Source of the DNA: Neorhizobium sp. SHOUNA12A
GTDB lineage: Bacteria; Pseudomonadota; Alphaproteobacteria; Rhizobiales; Rhizobiaceae
Reading direction: 5' to 3'
Assembly (NCBI RefSeq): GCF_023006505.1
Contig: NZ_JALBGV010000033.1
Coordinates: 1-61,017, forward strand
Length of the DNA: 61,017 nucleotides
Within the stretch, counting starts at the first letter, position 1, and every line of letters begins with the position of its first letter. Shown here piece after piece: positions 52,857 to 61,017 of this stretch. A model generated the notes under the pieces. It worked only from the letters and a program-made list of their open reading frames with translations. It was not told the origin of the DNA and did no database searches. The position numbers and the translations under genes are program-made.

Positions 52857-53500
52857 CACGCAGGCTCCTTCAGTGCTTCAGTCGTTTTTCGGCCGGCTTT
52901 CAGGGCCCGGTCGACGAAATCGAGGCGGTCCTGGCCCCAGAACAATTCGGTGCCGACGACATAGGTCGGCGTTCCGAAAATGCCGAGCCGCTCGGCCTCG
53001 GCAAGGTTTTCCTGCCACTCATCGACGATCGTTTCCGGCTGTGGATCAACCACCAATGTGGAAGCTTCTTCGCCGGCCGTCGCACGAGCGATAGTGCGCA
53101 GTGTGTCGGTATCGGCAATATCGCGCTCTTCGGCCCACAGCGCCCGCTGGACAGCGAAGGAAAACGAGATGGCGTCGAGGCCGGCTTTCTGGAGCGCGAT
53201 CACCGCTTGCGCAGCCGGTTCGATCGTGCGGCAGGGATAAAATTTCGGTTTCAGGTTGAGCGGAATGCCGAGATATTCCCGCCAGCGGCGCAATTCGACC
53301 TCGTGATAGAGCTGACGCGCGTCCGGCCGCCTGCGCAACGGTATGCCACCATTGGCCTCGATGATGCGGATCGGGCGCAGACGCACGTGAGCGCCGTTGT
53401 CGCCGGCGACGGCAATCGCCTTCTGTGCCCCGAAATATGCCCAGGGCGACGAGATGCCGTAGAAAATCTGCAACTGCGGGACTTGGTCATCCATTGGCAC
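52856..53500 (-). CDS. DsbA-family / 2-hydroxychromene-2-carboxylate isomerase-like protein
   Basis: Thioredoxin-fold protein, 214 aa, cytoplasmic. The N-terminus FYGISSPWAYFGAQKA carries Ser where DsbA has CxxC, as in hydroxychromene-carboxylate isomerase and kappa-class glutathione transferase. The C-terminal GIFGTPTYVVGTELFWGQDR is the family signature with cis-Pro. It may be a glutathione-dependent isomerase or transferase acting on the monooxygenase product. GTG 53500 has AGGA well spaced upstream; ATG 53494 is the alternative. It overlaps the monooxygenase end by 14 bases. Confidence 0.87.
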   Translation of the reverse strand: MPMDDQVPQLQIFYGISSPWAYFGAQKAIAVAGDNGAHVRLRPIRIIEANGGIPLRRRPDARQLYHEVELRRWREYLGIPLNLKPKFYPCRTIEPAAQAVIALQKAGLDAISFSFAVQRALWAEERDIADTDTLRTIARATAGEEASTLVVDPQPETIVDEWQENLAEAERLGIFGTPTYVVGTELFWGQDRLDFVDRALKAGRKTTEALKEPA

Positions 53501-54962
53501 GGTTCATTTCCTCTTCGAGGTCTGCGTCTGTCCATTCGTCGCCAAGAAGCTCCGGCGTATCGAACCCGAGAAAGCGATCGAGGTGGTAGGCCCGGTCTTC
53601 GACAAACAACGAGCGGGCAAGTCCTGTCGCAAGTCGCGTTGCCCCCTCGCTGATGGAAGGAATGCCGCTCGTGATCTTGCCGTGTGACGGGACCGCGGGG
53701 TAGGCGAAGCAGGAGATCCGGGAGACCGCATCCGCTGTCGCGGTGTCGAGATCGGGTCTGGGCCGGAACTCGAAAGCCGGGCCGAGATAGGGGGTGGCGC
53801 CGATGCCGGCATGTTCCCAGCCGGCAGGAGGGGTGTAGACGTCCTGCCAGAGCAGGATCCTATCCCGTAGCGCCGCAAATTCCGGACGCTTGCCGAAATC
53901 GACCGAAAAGCCGGTGGCGAAAATCACCAGGTCGGCGGCGTAACGGCCCTTCGGTGTCACGACCTCGACGCCATCGCCCATCTCGACGAGATCGTCCACT
54001 GGACTTGCGATGTGAAAAAAGGCGTTCGGGTGCCGCGAGACACGTTGCACGCTGTGACGGGGCGGCGGGATCTGCGCCCGCTCGCCAGCCACCATATAGG
54101 TCCATTTGTCCGCATCGGGCAGGCCGAGATAACCATGCGTCATTCCCTGGCTGCCGACACCCGTGAACTTGTCGATGCGAGGAATATCCGCACGGCGAAC
54201 GAAGATATCGACACGCGCCGCACCGGCCTCCAGAGCGGCGGCCGCATTGTCCATGGCCGAGGCACCGGCCCCGACTATCGCAACCCGCTTGCCCCTCAGC
54301 GCGGTCATGTCGATGAGGTCGGCCCCGTGCTTCACGAAGCGCGGCGAAACCCTGCCCGCGACCTCCGGCTGGGCGGGTGCGCCCAAGCCGTCGAGACCGG
54401 TCGCCAGCACGACTCGGCGGGCGAGCACCTTCTGCGTCTGCCCAGCGGTTTCCAGCTGCAGTGCCAGGAGCCCGTCCTCGCGAAATTCCAGACCGGCAAA
54501 CGCCGTCTCGTTGGCCACATCAAGACCAAGCACCCGGCGATACCAAACAAGGTATTCCATCCACATCGGACGCGGGATAAGCCCCATGTCGAGATAGGCC
54601 TGAGCGCCGTATTGCGCCTCGAACCAGGCCCGGAACGTCAGCGACGGAATGCCAAGAGCCGGACCGACGGCATCCTTGCGCGTCCGCAGGGTTTCCATGC
54701 GCGCATAGGTCACCCACGGCCCTTCGAACCCTTGCGGACTACGGTCAAAGGCCCGCGCATTCGATATCCCGACCTTTTTCAGTGCCGCCAGAGTGACCAA
54801 TCCGCACAGACCCGCCCCGACCACCGCAACATCGAGAACCCGCGAGCCTTCGACGTCCCGGGGCGGCACCCAGGCCTTCGGCGGCTGGTTCAACCAAAGC
54901 AGATCCAGGGCCAGACGCGCTTCAAGCGCCTCAAGATCGGCGGGTCGATTTCGATCCTGCAT
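53487..54962 (-). CDS. Flavin-dependent monooxygenase (class B-like), paralog 2
   Basis: FAD/NADPH monooxygenase, 491 aa, paralogous to the one at 23931-25421 throughout: RSPQGFEGPWVTYARMETLR against RSPQGQEGPWVTFARMETLR, and the same ending TPELLGDEWTD. The FAD site GAGLCG is at 49-54, the NADPH site GAGASA is near 235, and FATGF is present. It heads the operon monooxygenase, isomerase, M19, polyamine-type importer, esterase. ATG 54962 is preferred over TTG 54980. Its promoter should lie near the dyad at 55000-55020. Confidence 0.88.
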   Translation of the reverse strand: MQDRNRPADLEALEARLALDLLWLNQPPKAWVPPRDVEGSRVLDVAVVGAGLCGLVTLAALKKVGISNARAFDRSPQGFEGPWVTYARMETLRTRKDAVGPALGIPSLTFRAWFEAQYGAQAYLDMGLIPRPMWMEYLVWYRRVLGLDVANETAFAGLEFREDGLLALQLETAGQTQKVLARRVVLATGLDGLGAPAQPEVAGRVSPRFVKHGADLIDMTALRGKRVAIVGAGASAMDNAAAALEAGAARVDIFVRRADIPRIDKFTGVGSQGMTHGYLGLPDADKWTYMVAGERAQIPPPRHSVQRVSRHPNAFFHIASPVDDLVEMGDGVEVVTPKGRYAADLVIFATGFSVDFGKRPEFAALRDRILLWQDVYTPPAGWEHAGIGATPYLGPAFEFRPRPDLDTATADAVSRISCFAYPAVPSHGKITSGIPSISEGATRLATGLARSLFVEDRAYHLDRFLGFDTPELLGDEWTDADLEEEMNRANG

Positions 54963-54999
54963 TCTCGTGCCCCAAGTCAATTATGCAAAAAGAACATAG

Positions 55000-55020
55000 A
55001 AGCGCATTAAGGATGCGCTT
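55000..55020. promoter_or_regulatory. Inverted repeat before monooxygenase 2
   Basis: Perfect 8-bp dyad AAGCGCAT-TAAGG-ATGCGCTT, 38 bases upstream of the monooxygenase start. Its half-site ATGCGC also occurs in the repeats at 26401-26461 before the paralogous LysR-monooxygenase operon. Confidence 0.55.
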
Positions 55021-55295
55021 TCTGAAAAATTACTCCAACCGTGGAAGATTGCAAGAGCGTCATGATTGTGTGTCGGGCGCGCAATAGATTTCCTTTTCAA
55101 GAATTCCATCGAATTGAGTATCGCCTCTGTTGAGCCCAAGACCCGCACGCCATGCGCCGAGGCCGAGCACGTCGATTTTATCCAGTCCGCGGTATTTTTC
55201 GGCAGACGCCCGGCATTCCCGCCACAGAATTCGGCACGAGCGGCCTGCATTCCGAAATTGATCTCGCCTGTTTTGCGCTATTCACTTGGCGCAAA

Positions 55296-55332
55296 GCATG
55301 AAATTTCAGTTTCACAGCAATTGGCATGAAAT
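55296..55332. promoter_or_regulatory. Direct repeats before importer C binding protein
   Basis: GCATGAAAT occurs twice, 28 bases apart, the first within the palindrome TGAAATTTCA. They lie 60-97 bases upstream of the binding-protein start. A regulator site is plausible, but no regulator can be assigned. Confidence 0.4.
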
Positions 55333-55392
55333 CTGCTTCTCCTTTGCCGACTGGGTGAAAATCCGGCGACTTCAATAAAAAGAGGGAACTGC

Positions 55393-57048
55393 ATGACCAG
55401 AACTTCATCAACTCGCCGGCACGGCATCGGCATTTTCCAGAACCTGCGGATGACGACGATATTCGGCGCGACCGCGGCAGCACTCCTTGCAGCCGCCGCG
55501 ACCCCCGCATTGGCGGCTGGAACGCTGCGCATCGGCATGACCGCTTCCGACATCCCGCTCACCACCGGCCAGACCGACCAGGGCGGTGAAGGTCAGCGCT
55601 TCATGGGTTATACGGTCTACAATTCGTTGATCGAGTGGGACCTTTCAAAGGCCGACAAACCATCCTCCCTCATTCCGAGCCTTGCAACGTCCTGGCAGGT
55701 CGATCCGACCGACAAGACCAAATGGGTCTTCAAGCTGCGCGACGGCGTCAAATTCCATGATGGCAGCGCCTTCGATGCGGATGCCGTCGTCTGGAACCTC
55801 GACAAGCTTCTGAAGACGGACGCACCGCAGTTCGACAAACGCCAGGCGGCCCAGGGCAAGTCGCGTATTCCGGCGGTTGTCTCTTATAAGGCAATCGATC
55901 CGCAGACCGTCGAGATCGTCACCAACACGCCGGACGCGACACTTCCCTACCAGATCAGCTGGGTTCTGATCTCTTCACCGATGAATTGGGAAAAGCAGGG
56001 CAAGAGCTGGGATGCGGTTGCCCAGAAGCCGTCGGGCACCGGCCCATGGAAGATGGAAAGCGGCTTTACGCCGCGCGAACGGGCCGAGCTAACGCCCAAC
56101 AAGGATTACTGGGACAAGGCGCGTGTTCCCAAGCTCGACAAGCTCGTCCTGATCCCGCTACCCGAGCCGAACACCCGCGTAGCCGCAATTCGCTCCGGCC
56201 AGGTCGACTGGATCGAGGCGCCCGCTCCGGATTCGGTGAAATCGCTGAAGGAGGCCGGCTTCAAGATCATCACCAATTCCTATCCGCATAACTGGACCTG
56301 GCATCTGTCGCGTGTCGAAGGCTCGCCGTGGAACGATATCCGCGTCCGCAAGGCCGCAAACCTTGCCGTTGACCGCGATGGCCTCAACGAGCTTCTCGGC
56401 GGCCTTTCCGTTCCCGCGCAAGGCTACATGCCGCCTGGCCACCAGTGGTTCGGCAAGCCGACCTTCAAGGTGGAATACAATGTCGAGGAAGCCAAGAAGC
56501 TGATGAAGGAAGCGGGTTACGGTCCCGACAAGCCGCTGAAGACCAAGGTCATCATCTCCTCCTCCGGGTCCGGCCAGATGCTGCCCCTGCAGATGAACGA
56601 ATACATCCAGCAGACGCTCGCCGAAGTCGGCATCAATATCGAATACGAGGTGATGGACTGGAATACGGTCATCAACGTCTGGCGCGCCGGCGCCAAGGAT
56701 CCGAGCGCCAAAGGCGCCACCGCGATCAATTACAGCTACTTCATCCAGGATCCCTTCACCGCCATGATCCGTCAGTCGCAGTGCAAGCTCGCCCCGCCAA
56801 CCGGCACCAACTGGGGTTATTATTGCGACAAGGATATGGATGCGCTGTTCGACAAGGTGCGCAACACCTTCGATCCCGTCGAACAGGACAAGGTCATGCA
56901 GCAGGTGCACGAGAAATACGTGAACGATGCGCTGTTCCTGATGGTGACGCATGACGTCAACCCCCGCGCCATGACCGCCAAGGTCAAGGGCTTCGTGCAG
57001 GCACAGAACTGGTTCCAGGACTTCTCGACGATCACGCTGGATCCCTGA
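55393..57048 (+). CDS. ABC importer substrate-binding protein, family 5, importer C
   Basis: Periplasmic binding protein, 551 aa, with a long N-terminal leader: basic residues 1-20, hydrophobic core TTIFGATAAALLAAAATPA, cleavage near ALAAG. Family 5 signatures: YTVYNSLIEWD, WVFKLRDGVKFHDGS, VRKAANLAVDRDGL. GAGGGAAC precedes the ATG at 55393. It opens the third Dpp/Opp-type operon and is divergent from the monooxygenase 2 operon. The ligand is unknown. Confidence 0.93.
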   Translation: MTRTSSTRRHGIGIFQNLRMTTIFGATAAALLAAAATPALAAGTLRIGMTASDIPLTTGQTDQGGEGQRFMGYTVYNSLIEWDLSKADKPSSLIPSLATSWQVDPTDKTKWVFKLRDGVKFHDGSAFDADAVVWNLDKLLKTDAPQFDKRQAAQGKSRIPAVVSYKAIDPQTVEIVTNTPDATLPYQISWVLISSPMNWEKQGKSWDAVAQKPSGTGPWKMESGFTPRERAELTPNKDYWDKARVPKLDKLVLIPLPEPNTRVAAIRSGQVDWIEAPAPDSVKSLKEAGFKIITNSYPHNWTWHLSRVEGSPWNDIRVRKAANLAVDRDGLNELLGGLSVPAQGYMPPGHQWFGKPTFKVEYNVEEAKKLMKEAGYGPDKPLKTKVIISSSGSGQMLPLQMNEYIQQTLAEVGINIEYEVMDWNTVINVWRAGAKDPSAKGATAINYSYFIQDPFTAMIRQSQCKLAPPTGTNWGYYCDKDMDALFDKVRNTFDPVEQDKVMQQVHEKYVNDALFLMVTHDVNPRAMTAKVKGFVQAQNWFQDFSTITLDP

Positions 57049-57058
57049 TCTCGAGCCA

Positions 57059-57086
57059 GTGGCGCGCCGTTCGATCGGCGCGCCAC
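57059..57086 (+). other. Intercistronic RNA hairpin after importer C binding protein
   Basis: Perfect 11-bp inverted repeat (57059-57069 and 57076-57086) with a 6-base loop TTCGAT, directly after the binding-protein stop. Only CTTT follows, so full termination is unlikely. Same position as the hairpins at 3567 and 13888. Confidence 0.7.
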
Positions 57087-57126
57087 CTTTCATGATGCCC
57101 GATCAACCTCTTCCGGTGAGGACACC

Positions 57127-58080
57127 ATGCTGCTCTATGCCCTGAAACGGCTTCTGCACGTCATTCCCGTCGCGATCGGCGTGAGCATCGTATGCTTCAT
57201 GCTGATCCATATCGCGCCGGGCGATCCGCTTGCCGCCATTCTGCCTTCGGATGCCTCCGCCGACCTGCAGACACAGATGCGCAGCTTCTATGGCCTCGAC
57301 CGGCCGCTTCCCGTCCAATATGCCCTTTGGGCATGGCATGCGCTGCAGGGCGACCTCGGCAACTCGATCGCCAGCGGCCGGCCGGTGCTGAACGAGATCC
57401 TGGATGCATCTGTCAATTCGATCATCCTCGCGCTCGCTGCCGCCATCATCGGCTTCGTGGCGGGTTCTTCCCTGGGTTTCCTTGCCGGTGTCTTCCGCGG
57501 AAGCTGGGTGGATCGCCTCGCATCGGCGGTTTCGATGCTCGGCGTCAGCGTGCCCCACTATTGGCTCGGCATGGTGCTGGTCATCGCCTTCTCTGTCACG
57601 CTCGGCTGGCTGCCGGCCATGGGCGGCGGACCGGAGGGATCGGCGGGCCGAACCTTAAGCTGGGCTTATCTGCAGTTCCTCATCTTGCCCGCGGTCACCA
57701 TGTCAGTCATCCCGATGGGCATCATCGCCCGTACCATCCGCTCGCTGGTCGCCGATATCCTCTCCCAGGATTTTACCCAGGCGCTCGCCGCCAAGGGGCT
57801 GATGACACCGCAGATCCTACGCCATGTGGTGCGCAACGCCGCGCCGACCGCGCTCTCGGTCATGGGACTGCAGCTCGGTTACCTGCTCGGCGGCTCGATC
57901 CTGATCGAAACGGTTTTCTCCTGGCCCGGAACCGGCTTCCTGCTCAACGGCGCGATCTTCACCCGCGACCTGCCCATCCTGCAGGGTACGATCCTGGTGC
58001 TCGCCATGTTCTTCGTTTTCCTCAACCTCGTCGTCGACGTGCTGCAGAGCGCGATCGATCCCCGCATCCAGAGGAGCTGA
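57127..58080 (+). CDS. ABC importer permease, DppB type, importer C
   Basis: Inner-membrane permease, 317 aa. It has N-terminal LLYALKRLLHVIPVAIGVS, the IAPGDPLAAILP motif, the coupling loop LAAKGLMTPQILRHVVRNA and the tail VLQSAIDPRIQRS. GGTGAGG lies before the ATG. The next permease starts 3 bases downstream. Confidence 0.93.
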   Translation: MLLYALKRLLHVIPVAIGVSIVCFMLIHIAPGDPLAAILPSDASADLQTQMRSFYGLDRPLPVQYALWAWHALQGDLGNSIASGRPVLNEILDASVNSIILALAAAIIGFVAGSSLGFLAGVFRGSWVDRLASAVSMLGVSVPHYWLGMVLVIAFSVTLGWLPAMGGGPEGSAGRTLSWAYLQFLILPAVTMSVIPMGIIARTIRSLVADILSQDFTQALAAKGLMTPQILRHVVRNAAPTALSVMGLQLGYLLGGSILIETVFSWPGTGFLLNGAIFTRDLPILQGTILVLAMFFVFLNLVVDVLQSAIDPRIQRS

Positions 58081-58083
58081 CAC

Positions 58084-58977
58084 ATGGCTGTCGTCACCGC
58101 AGACATCGCGGCCCCTTCCCCTGCCGCTATTACCAAGTCCCCCGGCTTCTGGAGCGGCGTGCTGCGCCGCATCTCCCGCGACCCGGTCGCCATGTCGGCC
58201 CTCGCCATTCTCATGATCCTCGTGCTGATTGCGATTTTCGCGCCCTATATCGCGCCCTACGATCCCTCCAAGGGCAGCGTCATCCGCCGCCTCAAGCCGA
58301 TCGGCACGCAAGGCTATATCTTCGGCACGGACGAACTCGGCCGCGACATGCTCTCCCGGCTGATCTATGGGGCGCGGCTTTCGCTTATCATGGGCGTCAT
58401 CCCGGTGCCGGTCGCCTTCATCATCGGCTCGACCATCGGTATCGTTGCCGGTTATGCAGGCGGCATTGTCAACACGCTGATCATGCGCACGGTCGACGTC
58501 TTCTACGCTTTTCCGTCGGTCCTTCTGGCCGTGGCGCTGTCGGGCGCACTCGGCTCCGGGCTCACCAATGCGCTCGTCTCGCTGACCGTCGTCTTCATCC
58601 CGCAGATCGCCCGCGTCGCCGAAAGCGTCACCACCCAGGTCCGCAAACTCGACTACGTGGACGCGGCGCGGGCGTCCGGCGCTCCGCCGATGACGATCAT
58701 CCGCGTCCATATCCTCGGCAACGTGCTCGGCCCGATCTTCGTTTTTGCCACGAGCCTGATATCCGTCTCGATGATCCTCGCCTCGGGCCTCTCCTTCCTT
58801 GGCCTCGGCGTGAGGCCGCCGGATGCCGAATGGGGGCTGATGCTGAACACGCTTCGCACGGCGATCTACAACAATCCGTTCGTGGCAGCCCTGCCTGGCC
58901 TGATGATCTTCATCACCTCGATCTGCTTCAACCTTTTCTCAGACGGGCTGCGCACAGCCATGGACGTGAAGTCATGA
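58084..58977 (+). CDS. ABC importer permease, DppC type, importer C
   Basis: Inner-membrane permease, 297 aa. A 30-residue cytoplasmic N-terminus precedes the first helix. FGTDELGRDMLSRLIYGARL is the DppC motif, the coupling loop is ARASGAPPMTIIRVHILGN, and the tail FSDGLRTAMDVKS is slightly shorter than usual. The ATPase start overlaps its stop by 4 bases. Confidence 0.93.
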   Translation: MAVVTADIAAPSPAAITKSPGFWSGVLRRISRDPVAMSALAILMILVLIAIFAPYIAPYDPSKGSVIRRLKPIGTQGYIFGTDELGRDMLSRLIYGARLSLIMGVIPVPVAFIIGSTIGIVAGYAGGIVNTLIMRTVDVFYAFPSVLLAVALSGALGSGLTNALVSLTVVFIPQIARVAESVTTQVRKLDYVDAARASGAPPMTIIRVHILGNVLGPIFVFATSLISVSMILASGLSFLGLGVRPPDAEWGLMLNTLRTAIYNNPFVAALPGLMIFITSICFNLFSDGLRTAMDVKS

Positions 58978-60035
58978 TCAGCATCGTCGAAGAACCCGCC
59001 TACGATCTTCCCGTCGGAGAAAGGGGCGGGCCCGCGCAACCGCTGATCTCCGCGCGCGGTCTGATCAAGCATTTCCCGGTCAAGGGCAGCGGCTTCATGA
59101 AGCCGAAGAAGGTCGTCCGCGCCGTCGATGGCGTCGATTTCGATATCCTCAAGGGCGAGACACTGGGCGTCGTCGGAGAAAGCGGCTGCGGCAAGTCCAC
59201 CACGGCGCGGCTGCTGATGCAGCTCATCTTGCCCGATCGAGGCGATATCCTGTTCGACGGTGAGACGGTTGGCGGCGCGCTGCCGCTTTCCGATTACCGC
59301 CGCCAGGTCCAGATGGTCTTTCAGGACAGCTATGCCTCCCTCAATCCCAGGCTGACGATTGAAGAATCCATCGCCTTTGCGCCCCGCGTGCATGGCATTG
59401 CCGCGAGCAAGGCGATCGCCAGGGCCCATGACCTGCTGCATCGGGTCGGGCTGGAGCCCTCGCGCTTTGCCGGCCGGTATCCGCACGAATTGTCAGGCGG
59501 ACAGCGACAACGCGTCAACATCGCCCGCGCGCTCGCGATCGAACCGCGGCTCATTATCCTCGACGAAGCCGTGTCGGCGCTCGACAAGTCGGTGGAAGCC
59601 CAGGTCCTGAACCTGCTCCTCGACCTGAAGCGGGATTTCGGCCTGACTTACCTGTTCATCTCCCACGACCTCAACGTCGTGCGCTTCATGTGCGACCGGG
59701 TGATGGTCATGTATCTCGGCAAGGTGGCCGAGATCGGCAGCCGCGATGCGATCTTCGAAAACACCCGCCACCCCTATTCCGCGGCGCTGCTCGCCTCGAT
59801 GCCAAAGATGGACCCGTCCGAAAGAACCTCGGAGCCGCCGCTCTCGGGCGATCCTCCGAACCCGATCGATCCGCCGTCAGGCTGTCGGTTCCATACCCGC
59901 TGTTCGTTTGCCGAGAGCATCTGCAGCGAGAATTTGCCACCGCTTGCCAGCGTTTCCGAAAGTCAGTCCGCAGCTTGCCTGATGTCCGTACCGGGCTCGC
60001 GCCACAGCCGTGCGCCGGCATTGATGGAGGCATGA
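58974..60035 (+). CDS. ABC importer ATPase, DppF/OppF type, importer C
   Basis: ATPase of 353 aa from the ATG at 58974. The same frame happens to be open for about 1.8 kb upstream, but that part overlaps the two permease genes and is a shadow. It has Walker A GESGCGKS, signature LSGGQRQRVNIARAL, Walker B LIILDEAVSALD (Ala for the usual Pro) and H-loop ISHDLN. The C-terminal Cys cluster GCRFHTRCSFAESIC is that of DppF/OppF. In most operons the DppD-type gene comes first; here the order is reversed. Confidence 0.92.
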   Translation: MISIVEEPAYDLPVGERGGPAQPLISARGLIKHFPVKGSGFMKPKKVVRAVDGVDFDILKGETLGVVGESGCGKSTTARLLMQLILPDRGDILFDGETVGGALPLSDYRRQVQMVFQDSYASLNPRLTIEESIAFAPRVHGIAASKAIARAHDLLHRVGLEPSRFAGRYPHELSGGQRQRVNIARALAIEPRLIILDEAVSALDKSVEAQVLNLLLDLKRDFGLTYLFISHDLNVVRFMCDRVMVMYLGKVAEIGSRDAIFENTRHPYSAALLASMPKMDPSERTSEPPLSGDPPNPIDPPSGCRFHTRCSFAESICSENLPPLASVSESQSAACLMSVPGSRHSRAPALMEA

Positions 60036-60037
60036 CC

Positions 60038-60910
60038 ATGCAAACCGCCGCGATGATCGATATTCGCAATCTTTCCGTGACCTTCAATCGCGGCCGCAAA
60101 CCGGTGAAGGCCGTCAACGGCGTCAGCCTTTCGGTCCAGCCGGGTGAGGTTGTTGCGCTGCTTGGCGAATCCGGGTCCGGCAAGAGCGTCACCATGCGCT
60201 CGCTGCTGCGCCTGCACCCCAAAGGCACGGCGATCGAAGGCTCGATGACGGTCGCCGGCCGCGATGTGACCGGATTGACGGCCAGGGATCTCGGGGCCTT
60301 TCGCGGCGCCGTCGCCTCGATGGTCTTCCAGGAGCCGCGGCTGGCACTCGACCCGGTCTACACGCTTGGCCGCCAGATAGAAGAAACCATCATGCGGCAT
60401 GAGGGCATCTCGCGCTCGCAAGCGGCGGCGCGCGCGCTTGCGCTCTTCCAGAAGGTCAAGATCCCCTCCCCGGAGCGTCGGCTGCAAAACTATCCGCATG
60501 AAATGTCCGGCGGCATGCTGCAGCGGTCGATGATCGCCATGGCGCTCGCCTGCAATCCGAAGGTCCTGCTCGCCGACGAACCGACCACGGCCCTCGATGC
60601 AACGGTCCAGATCCAGATCCTCCTGCTGATCCGCGATTTGCAGAAGGAATACGGGCTCTCCGTCATCTTCGTCACCCATGATATCGGCGTTGCGGCGGAA
60701 GTCGCGGACCGGATCGCGGTGATGTATGCCGGGCGGATCGTCGAAGAAGGCAGGGTCGCCGACATCATCCGCGAACCGAAACACCCCTATACCAAGGGGC
60801 TGCTCGGCGCCCGCGTCGAACTGGCCCATGGACGCGACCGGCTGATCACCATTCCGGGCGCCCCGCCGGACCTGGCCGCCATGCCGCCCGGTTGCGCCTT
60901 CGCGCCGCGC
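60038..60910 (+). pseudogene. ABC importer ATPase, DppD/OppD type, truncated 3' at a chimeric junction
   Basis: The first 291 codons are a normal DppD/OppD ATPase: Walker A GESGSGKS near residue 42, signature MSGGMLQRSMIAMAL, Walker B VLLADEPTTALD, H-loop VTHDIG, and the C-terminal GCAFAPR that should continue into the Cys cluster. After Arg291 (60908-60910) the match stops. The same frame goes on with unrelated residues to the window edge, while another frame becomes a zwf fragment. About 30-40 residues including the Cys cluster are missing. ATG 60038 has GGAGG 7 bases upstream. It is either a real deletion or an assembly join. Confidence 0.8.
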
Positions 60911-61017
60911 GCTTTCGCACGAGGATTACCGCAAGTTCGCCCAGGATGCCCTGAAAGAGCATCTGAAGCAGGGCGAATACGACGAAGCGGAAGTCCAGAA
61001 ATTCCTCCAGCGGATCT
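60909..61017 (+). pseudogene. zwf: Internal fragment of glucose-6-phosphate dehydrogenase
   Basis: In the frame starting at 60909 the 36 codons read ALSHEDYRKFAQDALKEHLK and then QGEYDEAEVQKFLQRI. From memory this matches the segment of rhizobial Zwf shortly after the Rossmann-fold nucleotide site (residues about 50-90). The N-terminal part with GxxGDL is absent, replaced by the ABC ATPase gene. The reading frame is open to the window end, so the rest of zwf may follow outside. The junction has a GCGC repeat that both genes share. Confidence 0.7.

Larger units (their letters stand above)
54963..55392. other. Divergent control region between monooxygenase 2 and importer C
   Basis: A 430-base gene-free interval, AT-rich at both ends. 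It holds a dyad at 55000-55020 near the monooxygenase. On the other side there are direct repeats of GCATGAAAT (55296-55304 and 55324-55332), with a TGAAATTTCA palindrome at 55299-55308 before the importer C binding protein. No RNA gene or further coding frame is convincing. Confidence 0.6.

Noticed and set aside
57192..58973. Very long open frame running into the ATPase at 58974
   Set aside because: It overlaps two well-supported permease genes in another frame and its translation is rich in Arg, His, Pro and Gly with no family motif. It is a GC-rich shadow; only the part from ATG 58974 is a gene.

Overview
The window looks like accessory DNA of an alphaproteobacterium of the order Hyphomicrobiales, most likely Rhizobiaceae. 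It is GC-rich and dominated by ABC importers arranged with their own hydrolases and regulators. A glucose-6-phosphate dehydrogenase fragment at the right edge reads like the rhizobial protein. This assignment is inference from content and codon use, not from a marker gene. I see no rRNA or tRNA gene, CRISPR array or replication origin.

Layout. 1-756: truncated aldo/keto reductase (minus). 937-12696 (plus): GntR-type regulator, a Dpp/Opp-type peptide ABC importer (substrate-binding protein, two permeases, two ATPases), a creatinase-like M24 protein with the C-terminal scrap of a second copy, a zinc deacylase, a small GAF protein, an amidohydrolase and a DUF885-like metallohydrolase. 26389-12940 (minus): one long operon of LysR regulator, flavin monooxygenase, two permeases, M24 protein, two ATPases, a BisC-type molybdoenzyme, two AhpD/CMD proteins, a binding protein and an alpha/beta hydrolase. 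26390-28160: a recombination scar with an istB fragment, an intact vapBC toxin-antitoxin pair and a decayed tyrosine recombinase.

28161-42749: a nucleoside/pyrimidine block. It has two paralogous XRE regulators, two NMT1/THI5-type ABC importers, a nucleoside phosphorylase, phosphopentomutase (deoB), a class 1B dihydroorotate dehydrogenase pair (pyrK-pyrD) and an M20 carbamoylase-type amidohydrolase. I find a shared dyad, TCTC-N6-GAGA, in front of both regulators, the second importer operon and pyrK; a one-mismatch copy lies before the first importer. This suggests one regulon for uptake of a nucleoside or pyrimidine, phosphorolysis, pentose salvage, ring reduction and decarbamoylation. It is the best candidate here for an undescribed system.

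42808-46156: LysR regulator divergent from an MmgE/PrpD protein, then a LysR paralogous to the one at 25418-26389. 54962-46362 (minus): a second flavin monooxygenase paralog, a DsbA-like isomerase, an M19 dipeptidase homolog with lost metal ligands, a polyamine-type ABC importer and a type B carboxylesterase. 55393-60910 (plus): a third Dpp/Opp importer. Its last ATPase gene is cut at about 60910 and joined to an internal zwf fragment, which marks a deletion or an assembly chimera.

Recurring theme: each importer is co-transcribed with hydrolases or oxidoreductases that would process the imported compound in the cytoplasm. Two LysR/monooxygenase sets and two XRE regulators show duplication within the locus.
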